Below, one piece after another: positions 62,911 through 64,000 of a stretch of 64,000 nt of DNA (position 1 is its first letter; the number at the start of each line of letters is the position of its first letter). Source of the DNA: Antedon mediterranea. Taxonomy: Eukaryota; Echinodermata; Crinoidea; Comatulida; Antedonidae. Under the pieces are notes generated by a model. That model worked only from the letters and a program-made list of their open reading frames with translations, ran no database searches and had not been told where the DNA came from. A program made the translations under genes and the position numbers. Location of the stretch: the NCBI RefSeq assembly GCF_964355755.1, contig NC_092672.1, forward strand, positions 14,008,501-14,072,500, written 5' to 3'.

Positions 62911-64000
62911 GGGTGTCACGAAAGCTCAGACCACGAAAGCTCAGACCCCCTAAGACCTAAGATCACGAAAGCTAAGACCCAACACCTAAGATTACAAATA
63001 CTAAGATATACTACAGTTTAAAAACAATACTTGTTTATCCATACATAATTTTAAACACAGTAGGTTTCATTTATTACCATAAATATAATTTAATACTACC
63101 GCAAAACATAGATAAACTCACATTATTTTCGCCCGTTGAGTAAATGTATATTTTTTCTTTACAACAAACAAACTTGACGGGTTGTTTGTTGGTATATATT
63201 TACTCCATTGTGTTGCTTCAGAGGATGTTTTTCTTACGCACCTGCCTTTCTTGTATTTTGACTCCAAATTTGTTGACTAACTTTATCCTGAACACCACAC
63301 TTTAAAATTAGGACTTATAAGTACTTTCAGAAGGAGAAACACATAATAACAAATAAATAAATCCTTTAAATTGATGATTTTACAGATGTGTTTCTTTGTA
63401 TACTGTAATAATGACAATGTAACTCCTCGAGCTCGGCCCCCCATGCTCAATGTTTTTGTTTCTATGGAGCGCCAAAAGAGCAACAATAATAGTATAAGTA
63501 TAAAAACAGAAAGAAAACGAAACAAAAAAACTTATCATGATTTTTAAATTAAAATTTATTTGCCAGTATTTATTTCTTCGTACTTGCATGATTATACTAT
63601 TATCATTACAATTTTAATTTTACATTGTTCCATCCACACTGTAGATGGACTCCACAGAGTTTTCAGCCCTCTATATCATTTTTGCTCTTTTGACGTTCCA
63701 TAGAAACAAAAACATTGAACATGGCCCATGGGGTAGGCCTACTGTCCTGTAGGCTAGTCATTTTGTGTGCGAGAAAAACGTCTGTAAAATCTTCAATTTA
63801 AAAATGTATTTGTTACTTTTTATGTGATTCTTTTTCATGAAAGTGCCAATTCTAAGGTGTGGTATTCAGAATAATTGTTGGGAGTTAAAATACAAGGCAG
63901 GTGCGAAAGATAAATATTTGTAATCTTAGGTGTTGGGTCTTAGCTTTCGTGATCTTAGGTCTTAGGGGGTCTGAGCTTTCGTGGTCTGAGCTTTCGTGAC
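62911..64000. mobile_element. TIR element with iterated CACGAAAGCTCAGAC ends, cut by window end
   Basis: The left end GGGTGTCACGAAAGCTCAG, its second unit and the following CCCCCTAAGACC extend about 85 bp (to about 63,003). They reappear inverted at about 63,914-64,000, where the window stops 4-6 bases short of the expected end. An inner inverted pair (CAATGTTTTTGTTTC at about 63,448 and its reverse at about 63,705) lies between. No transposase seen. Confidence 0.8.

Noticed and set aside
63283-63589. Two overlapping minus-strand frames
   Set aside because: Inside the terminal TIR element, low complexity, no domain.

Overview
This is eukaryotic, metazoan DNA. The genes are split by GT-AG introns, AATAAA signals follow several coding ends, and short transposons are everywhere. 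Clustered TAGGCCTA-type words, a somatomedin B class-B receptor and an L2-tailed SINE suggest a marine deuterostome invertebrate, perhaps an echinoderm; that placement is inference. Base composition is AT-rich outside the left array.

Region 1 (about 564-27,744) is one enormous tandem array of tRNA-Leu genes. I count 137 units at a period of about 184 bp, each an 82-nt type II tRNA followed by a roughly 102-nt spacer with a TTTT stop. 128 copies are full length or nearly so: 73 with anticodon UAG and 55 with AAG, intermingled and sharing the same body. Nine are internally deleted, and a broken piece lies at each edge. A tRNA-derived SINE with an L2-like tail sits at one identical junction in seven places, so it inserted once and was copied with the array. 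Nested duplications (offsets 890, 1,288, 1,405, 3,211, 7,986 and 11,738/11,922 bp) show repeated unequal exchange. The left edge cuts into a decayed LINE reverse transcriptase; a lone decayed tRNA unit lies past the right edge.

Region 2 (28.1-44.5 kb) holds three genes that I could splice in frame from the sequence. They are a minus-strand class-B/methuselah-like receptor with a somatomedin B domain (three exons), a plus-strand mitochondrial ribosomal protein mS38/AURKAIP1 (two coding exons), and a minus-strand secreted protein with a Lys/Arg/His-rich middle and a ten-cysteine colipase/Dickkopf-like C-terminal domain (six exons). A possible short secreted-peptide exon lies inside intron 1 of the last.

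Region 3 (44.5-49.6 kb) is AT-rich with no gene that I can support.

Region 4 (49.6-64 kb) holds a plus-strand class I SAM-dependent methyltransferase in six exons. Its introns contain a long-TIR DNA transposon with a ruined transposase, a perfect foldback and two small inverted-repeat elements. A minus-strand GPI-anchored Ly6/quiver-like protein in four exons follows. The window ends inside a terminal-inverted-repeat element whose ends resemble those of the element at 55.1 kb. I see no operon-like functional link among the protein genes; they look like ordinary neighbours.
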